64,000 nt of DNA from Hypnocyclicus thermotrophus (GTDB taxonomy: Bacteria; Fusobacteriota; Fusobacteriia; Fusobacteriales; Fusobacteriaceae). Below the pieces are notes generated by a model. It was not told the origin of the DNA, ran no database searches, and saw only the letters and a program-made list of their open reading frames with translations. Positions 36,600 to 45,077 of the stretch are shown in pieces; positions within the stretch are counted from its first letter, which is position 1; every line of letters starts with the position of its first letter. The DNA lies in the NCBI RefSeq assembly GCF_004365575.1, contig NZ_SOBG01000010.1, positions 1 through 64,000 on the forward strand. The letters run 5' to 3'. The position numbers were made by a program, and so were the translations under genes.

Positions 36600-38366
36600 A
36601 TGGAAACTGTAAAAATTAAAATTAATGGTATAGAAGTAGAGGCGCCTAAAAATTCAACTATCTTGACAGCAGCTAAAAGTATTGGAATAAATATTCCTAC
36701 ATTATGTCATTTAAACATAGGAAGTATCGGATTTATAAATAATCATGCTTCTTGTAGAATGTGTGTTGTAGAAGTAAATGGGAATGAAAATTTATATCCT
36801 TCATGTGAAACAAAAGTTCAAGAAGGAATGGAAATAATTACAAATTCAACAGAACTTATGCATGTAAGAAAAACAGTTTTAGAATTATTATTATCAAATC
36901 ATCCTAAAGAATGTTTAACTTGTTCTAAATCTGGAGAATGCGAACTTCAAACTTTAGCTCAAGAATTTAAAATAAAAGATATTAGATTTGAAGGGGAACA
37001 ATCGACATATAGAATTGATAATTCTCCTGCTATTATAAGAGATATAGATAAATGTATAATGTGTAGAAGATGTGAAACTATGTGTAATTCTATTCAAACA
37101 TGTAATATACTTCATGCTGTAAATAGAGGTTTTGAATCCGTTGTTGCGCCTACACATGAAAAAGATCTTGAAGATACAGGATGTACCTTCTGCGGACAAT
37201 GTGTCGCTGTATGTCCCGTTGGTGCATTACATGAAAGAGATTACACTTGGGATGTTGTAGAAGCTTTAGCTAATAAAAAGAAAAAAGTTATCGTTCAAGT
37301 AGCTCCTGCTGTAAGAGTAGCTCTTGGAGAAGAATTTGGATTAGAACCAGGTACTGATGTAACTGGTAAAATAGTTTCTGCTCTTCGTATGATGGGATTT
37401 GATTATGTATTTGATACAAATTTTGCTGCAGATCTTACAATAATGGAGGAAGCTACAGAACTTAAAAAGAGAGTAGAAGGATATTTAGCAAAAGACCCTG
37501 ATGTAAAACTTCCTATACTTACTTCATGTTGTCCTGCTTGGGTTAAATTTATTGAGCATAATTATCCCGATATGCTTGACATACCTTCTTCAGCAAAATC
37601 ACCTCAACAAATGTTTAGTGTGGTAGCTAAAGAAATATGGGCAAAAGATATGGGGGTAGACAGAAATGATTTGGTTGTTGTATCTGTTATGCCTTGTCTT
37701 GCTAAAAAATATGAAGCAAGTAGAGAAGAGTTTTCAAAAAATGGAAATCCTGATACGGATATCTCAATTTCTACAAGAGAATTAGCCGAATTAATAAAAC
37801 AAAAAGGATTTAACTTTACAAATCTTCCAGATAGTGAATTTGATGCTCCTTATGGTACTTCAAGTGGTGCTGCTGATATATTTGGAAGAACTGGAGGAGT
37901 AATTGAAGCTGCTACTAGAACTGCTTATGAATGGATTACAGGTAATGAACTTGAAAAAGTAGATTTTGAACAGCTAAGAGGACTTGAAGGAATAAGAATT
38001 GCAGAAGTTCCAGAACTTCAAATTGAAGGTTCAGCATTTAGAATAGGTATAGCTCATGGACTTGGAGCTGCTAGAGAGTTATTAGATAAAATAAAAAGCG
38101 GCGAAGAAGTTGTCCATGCTATAGAAATAATGGCTTGTAAAGGTGGTTGTATCGGTGGTGGAGGTCAACCTTATCACCATGGAAACTTTGAAATTATAAA
38201 AAAACGTTTTGAAGGTATTCAAGCTATTGATAATGGAAAAGAATTAAGAAAATCTCATGAAAATCCATATATTAAACAGTTATATGAAAAACATTTAGGA
38301 GAACCTATGAGTCATAAAGCTCACGAACTTTTACATACAAAATATTTTGCAAGAAAGAAAAATTGA
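36600..38366 (+). CDS. hydA: [FeFe]-hydrogenase catalytic subunit
   Basis: The 588-residue subunit produces or takes up H2. An N-terminal plant-type [2Fe-2S] domain (CHLN...CRMC) comes first. A His-Cys3 [4Fe-4S] site (HPKECLTCSKSGEC, about 101-114) and two [4Fe-4S] sites (CIMCRRCETMC and CTFCGQCVAVCP) follow. The H-cluster motifs are all intact: TSCCPAW (about 304-310), MPCLAKKYEA (about 364-373) and MACKGGCIGGGGQPY (about 510-524). This is an M3-type subunit. The maturases HydE, HydF and HydG are not in the window. Last gene of the operon, before a long terminator. Confidence 0.96.
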   Translation: METVKIKINGIEVEAPKNSTILTAAKSIGINIPTLCHLNIGSIGFINNHASCRMCVVEVNGNENLYPSCETKVQEGMEIITNSTELMHVRKTVLELLLSNHPKECLTCSKSGECELQTLAQEFKIKDIRFEGEQSTYRIDNSPAIIRDIDKCIMCRRCETMCNSIQTCNILHAVNRGFESVVAPTHEKDLEDTGCTFCGQCVAVCPVGALHERDYTWDVVEALANKKKKVIVQVAPAVRVALGEEFGLEPGTDVTGKIVSALRMMGFDYVFDTNFAADLTIMEEATELKKRVEGYLAKDPDVKLPILTSCCPAWVKFIEHNYPDMLDIPSSAKSPQQMFSVVAKEIWAKDMGVDRNDLVVVSVMPCLAKKYEASREEFSKNGNPDTDISISTRELAELIKQKGFNFTNLPDSEFDAPYGTSSGAADIFGRTGGVIEAATRTAYEWITGNELEKVDFEQLRGLEGIRIAEVPELQIEGSAFRIGIAHGLGAARELLDKIKSGEEVVHAIEIMACKGGCIGGGGQPYHHGNFEIIKKRFEGIQAIDNGKELRKSHENPYIKQLYEKHLGEPMSHKAHELLHTKYFARKKN

Positions 38367-38370
38367 AATA

Positions 38371-38412
38371 AATATTAAAAGGCGTGTTATATTATAACAC
38401 GCCTTTTAATAT
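38371..38412 (+). terminator. Terminator of the hydrogenase operon
   Basis: AATATTAAAAGGCGTGTTAT faces its complement across a very short loop, with CCTTTTAAT at the end. The AT flanks and a central GCGTG stem make it strong on both strands. Confidence 0.85.
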
Positions 38413-38583
38413 TTATTTTTATCCCTAAAACTACAGTTTTATTTTTTTATATTATATGATAAAATATAATTAAAATAATCTAGCTATATAATCTACAATA
38501 TTTTAATTAACTTATATATTAAATCTATAGAAAGGATAATGTATAATGAGACTTTATCTGTTTTCGTTATACAAGGTGATAAT

Positions 38584-39747
38584 ATGAAAAATATCTTAAT
38601 AGGGGTAACTGGAGGTATATCCGCTTATAAATCTGCTAATATTATTTCTAAATTAAAGAAAAAAGGATATAATATAAAAGTTATAATGACAAAAAATGCT
38701 ACTGAAATAATAACTCCTTTAACTCTTGAAACATTAGCAAGAGATAGAGTTGTTATCGATATGTGGGAAAAAAAATCTAATTATGATGTAGAACACATTT
38801 CTCTTGCCGAATGGGCTGATCTTATACTTGTTGCTCCTGCTACATATAATATAATAGGAAAAATAGCAAATGGAATAGCTGATGATATGCTTTCGACTGT
38901 AATTTCAGCTGCAAAAGCACCTATATATTTTGCTATTGCAATGAATGTAAATATGTATGAAAATCCAATTTTACATGAAAATATAAGCAAATTAAAAAAC
39001 TATGGTTATAACTTTATTGATTCTGATGAAGGTTTTTTAGCTTGCAATACTACTGGAAAAGGTAGATTAAGAAATGAAGATGAAATAATTAAAATAGTTG
39101 AAACTCATTTTAATTATAAAATACTTTCTGGAAAAAAGATACTTATTACCGCTGGTAGAACAGAAGAAAAAATTGATCCTATTAGATATTTATCAAATAA
39201 ATCAAGTGGTAAAATGGGATATTCTATTGCAAAATATGCAAAGGAACTTGGCGCTGAAGTAATTCTTATTGCTGGACCAAATTCTCAAGAAGATATAAAA
39301 GGAATTACTACAATAAAAGTAAATACTGCTCTTCAAATGTATGAAAAAGTATTCGAATATTATAGCAATGTCGATACTGTATTTGCTGTTGCAGCTGTTG
39401 CAGATTATAGAGCAAAAGATATTTCTAAAAATAAAATAAAAAAAAATGATGAAAATCTTGTAATTGAATTAGTTAGAAATCCAGATATTTTATTTGAAAT
39501 GGGTAAACAAAAAGAAAATCAATTATTAATAGGATTTTGTGCTGAAAGCGAAAATTTAATTGAAAATGCTTATAAAAAATTAGAAAAGAAAAACCTTGAT
39601 TACATTATAGCTAATCATACAACTTATTTTTCTAGTAATAAAAATAAAGTCGTACTAATTGATAAAAATAAAAACAATATTGAGTTTGATGAAGCAAATA
39701 AAGAAGAAATTGCAAAAAAATTATTAAATAAAATTTTTAATATTTAG
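38584..39747 (+). CDS. coaBC: Bifunctional phosphopantothenoylcysteine decarboxylase/phosphopantothenate-cysteine ligase
   Basis: Two successive steps of coenzyme A synthesis in 387 residues. The CoaC half (about 1-180) has the FMN-binding GVTGGISAYKS, the active-site histidine in VEHISLAEWADL and the substrate motif AMNVNMYENP. The CoaB half (about 185-387) has AGRTEEKIDPIRYLSNKSSG, which binds CTP. I start at MKNILIG because AAGGTGAT precedes it. An earlier in-frame ATG would add 15 residues absent from the family and overlaps a TATAAT. Confidence 0.93.
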   Translation: MKNILIGVTGGISAYKSANIISKLKKKGYNIKVIMTKNATEIITPLTLETLARDRVVIDMWEKKSNYDVEHISLAEWADLILVAPATYNIIGKIANGIADDMLSTVISAAKAPIYFAIAMNVNMYENPILHENISKLKNYGYNFIDSDEGFLACNTTGKGRLRNEDEIIKIVETHFNYKILSGKKILITAGRTEEKIDPIRYLSNKSSGKMGYSIAKYAKELGAEVILIAGPNSQEDIKGITTIKVNTALQMYEKVFEYYSNVDTVFAVAAVADYRAKDISKNKIKKNDENLVIELVRNPDILFEMGKQKENQLLIGFCAESENLIENAYKKLEKKNLDYIIANHTTYFSSNKNKVVLIDKNKNNIEFDEANKEEIAKKLLNKIFNI

Positions 39748-39761
39748 ATTTGAGGTAAACA

Positions 39762-40130
39762 ATGTTTAAAAAAGGTGATATTTTTATATACTCTTTTATA
39801 ATTTTATTTTTTTCTTTTTTAATAACTACAACTTTAAAAATACCAAATTATAAAGCTGAAAAAATAGAAATATATGTAAATAATCAATTAAAATATACTT
39901 ATAAACTAACAAAAGAACAAAAAATATTTAAAATCCCTACTGATATTGGTGGTGTTAAAGTAGAAATAGTTGATAATAAAGTACGAGTTTTAACTTCAAA
40001 TTCACCTAAAAAGCTCGTTGTAAAACAAGGATTTATAAGTAAAGCTGGAGAAACATTAATTGGTATTCCCGATAAGTTACTTATTAAAATAACTGGTGAA
40101 AGAAAAGATGTTGATTATATTTTACAATAA
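39762..40130 (+). CDS. NusG domain II-containing membrane protein
   Basis: A 122-residue protein with an N-terminal TM helix (about 8-25, DIFIYSFIILFFSFLITT) and an external beta-rich domain. KIEIYVNNQLKYTYKL and GGVKVEIVDNKVRV followed by VVKQGFISKAGETLIGIPDKLLIKI match the NusG_II domain family (PF07009), found in low-GC and fusobacterial genomes. Its function is not established. It lies 14 bases after coaBC and is probably co-transcribed. Confidence 0.8.
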   Translation: MFKKGDIFIYSFIILFFSFLITTTLKIPNYKAEKIEIYVNNQLKYTYKLTKEQKIFKIPTDIGGVKVEIVDNKVRVLTSNSPKKLVVKQGFISKAGETLIGIPDKLLIKITGERKDVDYILQ

Positions 40131-40181
40131 AATTATAAAAAATATAAGATGAAAATTACATAACTATTAGGAGGAAAATAT

Positions 40182-40730
40182 ATGAACTTTAATCAATTAT
40201 TAAAAGAAAGACGTACAATAAGAGAGTTTGATAAAGAATATTATATAAAAGATGAAGAATTAAAAGAAATTTTAGAAGCAGCAACATTAGCTCCCTCTTG
40301 GGCAAATTCTCAAACTTGGAGATTTATTATTTTAAGAGATAAAAATATTATAAGCCAAATAGCTGACACATTTTCTCCAAATAATCCAGCGATAAAATGC
40401 ACAAAAGATTCAAACTTAGTTTTAGTAGCATGTTTTGAAAAAAATATAGCAGGTATATCTAGAAGAAATGAAATAAATTATAATATTCAAAGTGAATGGG
40501 CTATGTTTGATTTAGGATTATCTTGTGAAAATATCTCTTTAAAAATACATGATATGGGACTTGGAAGTGTAATTATAGGAGCTTATGATTATAATAAAGC
40601 TAGAGAAATACTAAACATTCCTGAAAACATAGAATTGTGTGCTTTTATTAGTGTAGGTAAACCTATTAAAAAAACTAGGATTATGCCAAAACGAAAAAAT
40701 ATTAACGAAATAATAATAAAAACTCTTTAA
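40182..40730 (+). CDS. Nitroreductase-family protein
   Basis: FMN-dependent oxidoreductase of 182 residues. The opening MNFNQLLKERRTIREF is the phosphate-binding arginine motif of the fold, followed by ATLAPSWANSQTWRFIIL (about 34-51). GLGSVIIGAYD lies in the second FMN-contact region. Substrates cannot be inferred; quinones, flavins or nitro compounds are all possible. AGGAGG precedes the start. The stop codon sits at the edge of a palindrome that overlaps the promoter of the next gene. Confidence 0.85.
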   Translation: MNFNQLLKERRTIREFDKEYYIKDEELKEILEAATLAPSWANSQTWRFIILRDKNIISQIADTFSPNNPAIKCTKDSNLVLVACFEKNIAGISRRNEINYNIQSEWAMFDLGLSCENISLKIHDMGLGSVIIGAYDYNKAREILNIPENIELCAFISVGKPIKKTRIMPKRKNINEIIIKTL

Positions 40731-40756
40731 TTATACCATAAAATATGGTATAATTA
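40728..40756 (+). promoter_or_regulatory. Palindromic operator-like element overlapping the D-lactate dehydrogenase promoter
   Basis: TAATTATACCATA, three bases, TATGGTATAATTA: perfect 13-bp arms. The right arm contains TGGTATAAT, an extended -10 box (40749-40754). The -35 at the left edge is weak. There is no T-run after it, so it is unlikely to be a terminator. Confidence 0.6.
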
Positions 40757-40814
40757 TACATATATTCTTTACTAAAAAAGTAAATAATTTATCCTGTTAA
40801 AAGTGGTGATCAAA

Positions 40815-41804
40815 ATGAAAATAGCGTTTTTTGATACAAAAAAATATGATAAAAAATATTTTGATAAATACAATTCAACACATATAATAAAATATTTTGA
40901 AATGAAATTAAATATTGATTCTGTTACTCTTGCAAAAGGATATGATGCTGTTTGTGTATTTGTAAACGATGAAATAACTAAAGAAGTTTTAGAAAAATTA
41001 AAAGAGTTTAATATAAATATTGTAGCTCTTAGATGTGCTGGTTTTAATAATGTTAATTTAAAAATAGCTAAAGCTTTAGATATAAAAATTGTTAGAGTTC
41101 CTGCTTATTCGCCCTATGCAGTAGCTGAACATACTATTGCTCTTATACTTACTCTAAATAGAAAAATACATAAATCTTATCTGCGTACAAGAGAGGCTAA
41201 TTTTACTCTTTCTGGTCTTACTGGTTTTGATTTAAATGGTAAAACTGCTGGAATAATAGGAACAGGAAAAATTGCATTAATTGTAATTAAAATCTTAAAA
41301 GGTTTTGGAATGAAAGTTCTCGCATACGATCCATATCCAAATCAAGAAAAATCTAAAGAGTTAGATTTTGAATATACAACACTAAATAACTTATATAAAA
41401 ACTCAAATATTATTTCTCTACATTGTCCACTTACGAAAGATACAAAATATATTATAAATAAAAATAGTATCGATAAAATGAAAGACGGAGTAATGATAGT
41501 AAATACTGGTAGAGGTGCTTTAATTAATACTCAAGATTTAATCAATGGCTTAAAAAGTCAAAAAATAGGATATGCTGCTCTTGATGTATACGAAGAAGAA
41601 GGAGATTATTTTTTTGAAGATTATTCTGATACTATTATATCTGATGATATTTTAGCTAGACTTCTTTCATTCAACAATGTATTAGTTACCTCACATCAAG
41701 CTTTTCTTACAGAAGAAGCTTTATCTAATATAGCTGAAACAACATTAAAAAATTTCTTTGAATTTGAAAATGATTTATCTCTTACAAACGAAGTTATTTT
41801 ATAA
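40815..41804 (+). CDS. D-lactate dehydrogenase (2-hydroxyacid dehydrogenase family)
   Basis: NAD-dependent reductase of 329 residues, most like fermentative LdhA. The Rossmann motif GIIGTGKIA is at about 150-158. The catalytic Arg is in NTGRGALIN (about 232-240) and the catalytic His in TSHQAFLTEEAL near 295. DVYEEEGDYFFEDYS is characteristic of the D-LDH group rather than of phosphoglycerate dehydrogenase. I use the ATG with AGTGGTGAT before it; the GTG 12 bases earlier has no ribosome-binding site. It would regenerate NAD+ in fermentation. Confidence 0.9.
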   Translation: MKIAFFDTKKYDKKYFDKYNSTHIIKYFEMKLNIDSVTLAKGYDAVCVFVNDEITKEVLEKLKEFNINIVALRCAGFNNVNLKIAKALDIKIVRVPAYSPYAVAEHTIALILTLNRKIHKSYLRTREANFTLSGLTGFDLNGKTAGIIGTGKIALIVIKILKGFGMKVLAYDPYPNQEKSKELDFEYTTLNNLYKNSNIISLHCPLTKDTKYIINKNSIDKMKDGVMIVNTGRGALINTQDLINGLKSQKIGYAALDVYEEEGDYFFEDYSDTIISDDILARLLSFNNVLVTSHQAFLTEEALSNIAETTLKNFFEFENDLSLTNEVIL

Positions 41805-41816
41805 AATAAAAATATT

Positions 41817-41866
41817 ATAAAATCCTAGGCAAATACTATATTTAGTACTTGTCTAGGATCTTTTTG
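41817..41866. terminator. Bidirectional terminator between D-LDH and aat
   Basis: AATCCTAGGCAAATACTA pairs with AGTACTTGTCTAGGATC, with two G-U pairs. A T-run follows on the plus strand and an A-run precedes it. It lies between convergent genes. Confidence 0.88.
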
Positions 41867-42544
41867 TTACTTAAAATTCCATTTCCCTATTAACGAGGGC
41901 TTTTGTAAAGAATTTTCTAAAATATTTAAGTATTCTAATCTATTTATTTCTATAACCCCCATACTTTCTAAATAATCATTTTGTACTTGGCAATCAATTA
42001 TATCAAAATTTAATTCTTCAAGATTTTTAGCTAAATTAATAAAAGCTACTTTTGACGCATTTTTCTTAATAGAAAACATTGATTCACCAAAAAATATTTT
42101 TCCTAATGATTCTCCGTAGAGTCCACCTATTAGATTATTTTCTTCATCCCATACTTCAACAGAATGAGCTATTCCTAAATTAAATAATTTTATATAAGCT
42201 TCTTTTATCTCTTTTGTAATCCAGGTTTCTTTTCTAGTAGCACCACATAATGAAATAACTTTTTCAAAACAGGTATCATAAGTTATTCTATATATTTCTT
42301 TTTTTAAAAATTTTTTCATAGACTTAGATATATGTATGTCTTTAGGGTATAAAATAGCTCTTTTAGCTGGTGACCACCATAATATAGGTTCATTTTCATT
42401 ATACCAAGGAAAAATACCTGTAGTATAAGCATTAATAAGTCTTTCTACAGATAAATCTCCTCCTATTGCTATTATTCCTGTTTCATCTGCTAGATTTGGA
42501 TTTGGAAAATATTTTATATCCTTACTTAATGTATAAATAGCCAT
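41867..42544 (-). CDS. aat: Leucyl/phenylalanyl-tRNA-protein transferase
   Basis: Adds Leu or Phe to N-terminal Lys or Arg, marking proteins for ClpS/ClpAP. It has 225 residues, with FPNPNLADETGIIAIGGDLS (about 13-32), the family signature TGIFPWYNENEPILWWSPAKR (about 42-62) and GGLYGESLGKIFFGESMF. It lies 11 bases downstream of clpA in the same operon as clpS, so modifier, adaptor and unfoldase are produced together. The clpP gene is not in the window. Confidence 0.95.
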   Translation of the reverse strand: MAIYTLSKDIKYFPNPNLADETGIIAIGGDLSVERLINAYTTGIFPWYNENEPILWWSPAKRAILYPKDIHISKSMKKFLKKEIYRITYDTCFEKVISLCGATRKETWITKEIKEAYIKLFNLGIAHSVEVWDEENNLIGGLYGESLGKIFFGESMFSIKKNASKVAFINLAKNLEELNFDIIDCQVQNDYLESMGVIEINRLEYLNILENSLQKPSLIGKWNFK

Positions 42545-42555
42545 TTATATCCTCT

Positions 42556-44772
42556 CTATTTTTTTATTTTAAAATTAAGTTTATCATTTTCAATATTTAT
42601 ATAAATATTTTGATTTTCCCTTATTTCATTAAATAAAATCTTCTCTACTAACCAATCTTTTATATCTTTATCTATATATCTAATAATTTCTCTAGCACCA
42701 TATTTTGTATTTAAAGCTTTATTAGATATATGCTCAAAGGTTTCTTCTGATAACTCTATTTTTATTTTTTTATCCGCTAATTTTTTATTTAATTTATCTA
42801 TCTCTTTTTTAGTTACAAGTATCGCCATATCTTTATTTAAATCATTAAATAAAACTATACTTGACAGTCTATTTCTAAATTCAGGTGAAAAAACTTTATT
42901 TATTGCTTTTGAAACAGATGTTTCACCCATAGTTTTTTGGCCAAATCCTACTAAATTTTTGCTCATATCACTAGCGCCTGCATTTGATGTCATTATTAAT
43001 ATTACATTTTTAAAATCAGCTTTTCTTCCATTATTTTCAGTTAATGTCGCATAATCCATTATTTGAAGTAATACATTATATATATCAAAATGCGCTTTTT
43101 CTATTTCATCTAATAAAAGAACACAATGTGGATTTTTCTTAATTGCATCTATTAATTGTCCTCCTTCTTCATATCCTACATATCCAGGTGGTGTCCCTAT
43201 AAGCTTTGCTACACTATGTTTTTCTTGATATTCACTCATATCAAACCGAACAAGTGGTATTTGCATTGTATTTGCTAGTTGTTTAGCCAATTCTGTTTTA
43301 CCTACTCCTGTATTTCCCACAAATAAAAATGATGCTATTGGTTTATTTTCATCATTAAATCCTACTCTTGATCTTCTTATAGCTTTTACTATTTCTGTTA
43401 TAGCTTGCTCTTGTCCAAATATTGATTTTTCAAGTTCTTTGTCAAGTGTTCTTAATCTATCTACTTCATTTTCTTCTATTTTTTCTTTAGGTACTCTAGC
43501 AAGTTTTGATATTATTTTTTCTATATGTTCTTCTGTTATAGTTATCTTTCTGTTATTTTTTATTCTATAAAATGCAGCTGTTTCATCAATTATATCTATT
43601 GCTTTATCTGGCAAATGTCTATCTTGGATATATTTATTTGACAAAGTACATGCTGCTTCTATAGCTTTATCAGTATATTTCACATTATGATATTTTTCAT
43701 ATTTTGATTTTATTCCCATAAGTATTTTTATACTATCTTCTACGCTTGGTTCTTCTACTACAATAGTTTGAAATCTTCTAGCAAAAGCTTTATTTTTTTC
43801 AATAAATTTTTTATATTCATCAAAAGTAGTTGAACCAATAAATCTAATATTACTAGAAGTAAGATATGGTTTTAATATGTTTGAAGCATCAAGAGCTGTA
43901 TTCGTTCCTGCCCCCGCCCCCATTAAAGTATGTATTTCATCTATATATACAATTGGTTTTTCTTCTGTTGATAATTCAAGTAAAATATTCTTTAATCTTT
44001 CTTCAAAATCACCTCTATATTTTGTACCTGCTAAAATTGTAGCTATATCAATAGAATATATATTTGTATCTTTTAAATTTTTGGGAACTTTATTTTTAGC
44101 TATAAGCTGAGCTAAACCTTCTGTTATCGCTGTTTTCCCTACTCCACTTTCTCCTATATGAAGTGGATTATTTTTAGTTCTTCTTAATAATACTTGCATT
44201 GTTCTTTCTAATATTTCTTCACGCCCAATTAAAGGATCTAATTTTTTTTCTTTTGCTAATTCTGTAAGATTTGTTGCGTAAGTTTCTAAATAATTTATAT
44301 CTTCATCAAATTCATCTTCGCCAAATTCATCTTCATCATAATCTATTGACTTTTCATTATCTATTGAGGTAATATAATTTAAAATATCTATTCTTTTTAG
44401 CCCTTGTTTTTTTAAAAAATAACTTATATGTGATTCTTCTTCATCATACATAGATAAAAATATATCATAATATGTAACTATGTCTTTCCCAGCGCTAGCT
44501 TTTTGAAGTGTAGCTTTACTTATAATATTATCTAATAAAATAGAATTTATAGGTCCATTTTCTGATTTATAGGTATTTTCATTTAGGTATTTTTCTAAAT
44601 CTAATTTTAATTCTTGGATATTTACTCCTAAATCCATTAATAATTTTCTCATATTTTTATAGTTTAATGCTGTATACATTACATATTCTGGTGTTAAATA
44701 TTCATATTTTTCTTCTTCTGCCATTAAATATGACTTACTTAATATTTCATTTGCATATTTATCTAATCTCAT
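42556..44772 (-). CDS. clpA: ATP-dependent Clp protease ATP-binding subunit ClpA
   Basis: AAA+ unfoldase of 738 residues. The Clp N-domain occupies about 1-140, with an acidic linker DEDEFGEDEFDED near 144-156. The first ATPase module has Walker A GESGVGKT, the second GNTGVGKT with Walker B VLLLDEIEKAH. The NLVGFGQ segment near 622 is in the place of the ClpP-docking IGF/IGL loop. The absence of a ClpB/ClpC middle domain plus the adjacent clpS identify ClpA. Its start overlaps the clpS stop by one base. Confidence 0.95.
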   Translation of the reverse strand: MRLDKYANEILSKSYLMAEEEKYEYLTPEYVMYTALNYKNMRKLLMDLGVNIQELKLDLEKYLNENTYKSENGPINSILLDNIISKATLQKASAGKDIVTYYDIFLSMYDEEESHISYFLKKQGLKRIDILNYITSIDNEKSIDYDEDEFGEDEFDEDINYLETYATNLTELAKEKKLDPLIGREEILERTMQVLLRRTKNNPLHIGESGVGKTAITEGLAQLIAKNKVPKNLKDTNIYSIDIATILAGTKYRGDFEERLKNILLELSTEEKPIVYIDEIHTLMGAGAGTNTALDASNILKPYLTSSNIRFIGSTTFDEYKKFIEKNKAFARRFQTIVVEEPSVEDSIKILMGIKSKYEKYHNVKYTDKAIEAACTLSNKYIQDRHLPDKAIDIIDETAAFYRIKNNRKITITEEHIEKIISKLARVPKEKIEENEVDRLRTLDKELEKSIFGQEQAITEIVKAIRRSRVGFNDENKPIASFLFVGNTGVGKTELAKQLANTMQIPLVRFDMSEYQEKHSVAKLIGTPPGYVGYEEGGQLIDAIKKNPHCVLLLDEIEKAHFDIYNVLLQIMDYATLTENNGRKADFKNVILIMTSNAGASDMSKNLVGFGQKTMGETSVSKAINKVFSPEFRNRLSSIVLFNDLNKDMAILVTKKEIDKLNKKLADKKIKIELSEETFEHISNKALNTKYGAREIIRYIDKDIKDWLVEKILFNEIRENQNIYINIENDKLNFKIKK

Positions 44773-45077
44773 TATTTATCCTCCTTTTCTATATCTACCC
44801 TTAGAGGAAATCCATTTTGTTTTGCTAGTTTTTTAGTAACACTTACTTTTGTTATTGCTATATCATAGGTATATTTCCCTATAATAGCTTTTCCTTGGTT
44901 ATGAACTAAAAGCATTAAGTTATTGGCTTCATCTAAACTTTTATGAAAGACTCTCATAAGTATCTCCACTACAAATTCCATCGTAGTATAATCATCATTA
45001 AAAAATATTACATTATACATATTAGGTTCTTTAAATTTTATATTATTTTTTTCAATTATTTTCTCTTTTAAACTCAT
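44772..45077 (-). CDS. clpS: ClpS adaptor protein
   Basis: The 101-residue adaptor delivers N-degron substrates to ClpA. The core MYNVIFFNDDYTTMEFVVEI contains the NDDYT residues that line the N-terminal-residue pocket. The helix KSLDEANNLMLLVHNQGKA carries the conserved histidine. It overlaps clpA by one base downstream and the FtsW/RodA gene by 26 bases upstream, suggesting coupled translation. Confidence 0.95.
   Translation of the reverse strand: MSLKEKIIEKNNIKFKEPNMYNVIFFNDDYTTMEFVVEILMRVFHKSLDEANNLMLLVHNQGKAIIGKYTYDIAITKVSVTKKLAKQNGFPLRVDIEKEDK

Noticed and set aside
40728-40756. The palindrome after the nitroreductase gene as a terminator
   Set aside because: It has almost no GC, no following T-run, and overlaps an extended -10 of the next gene.
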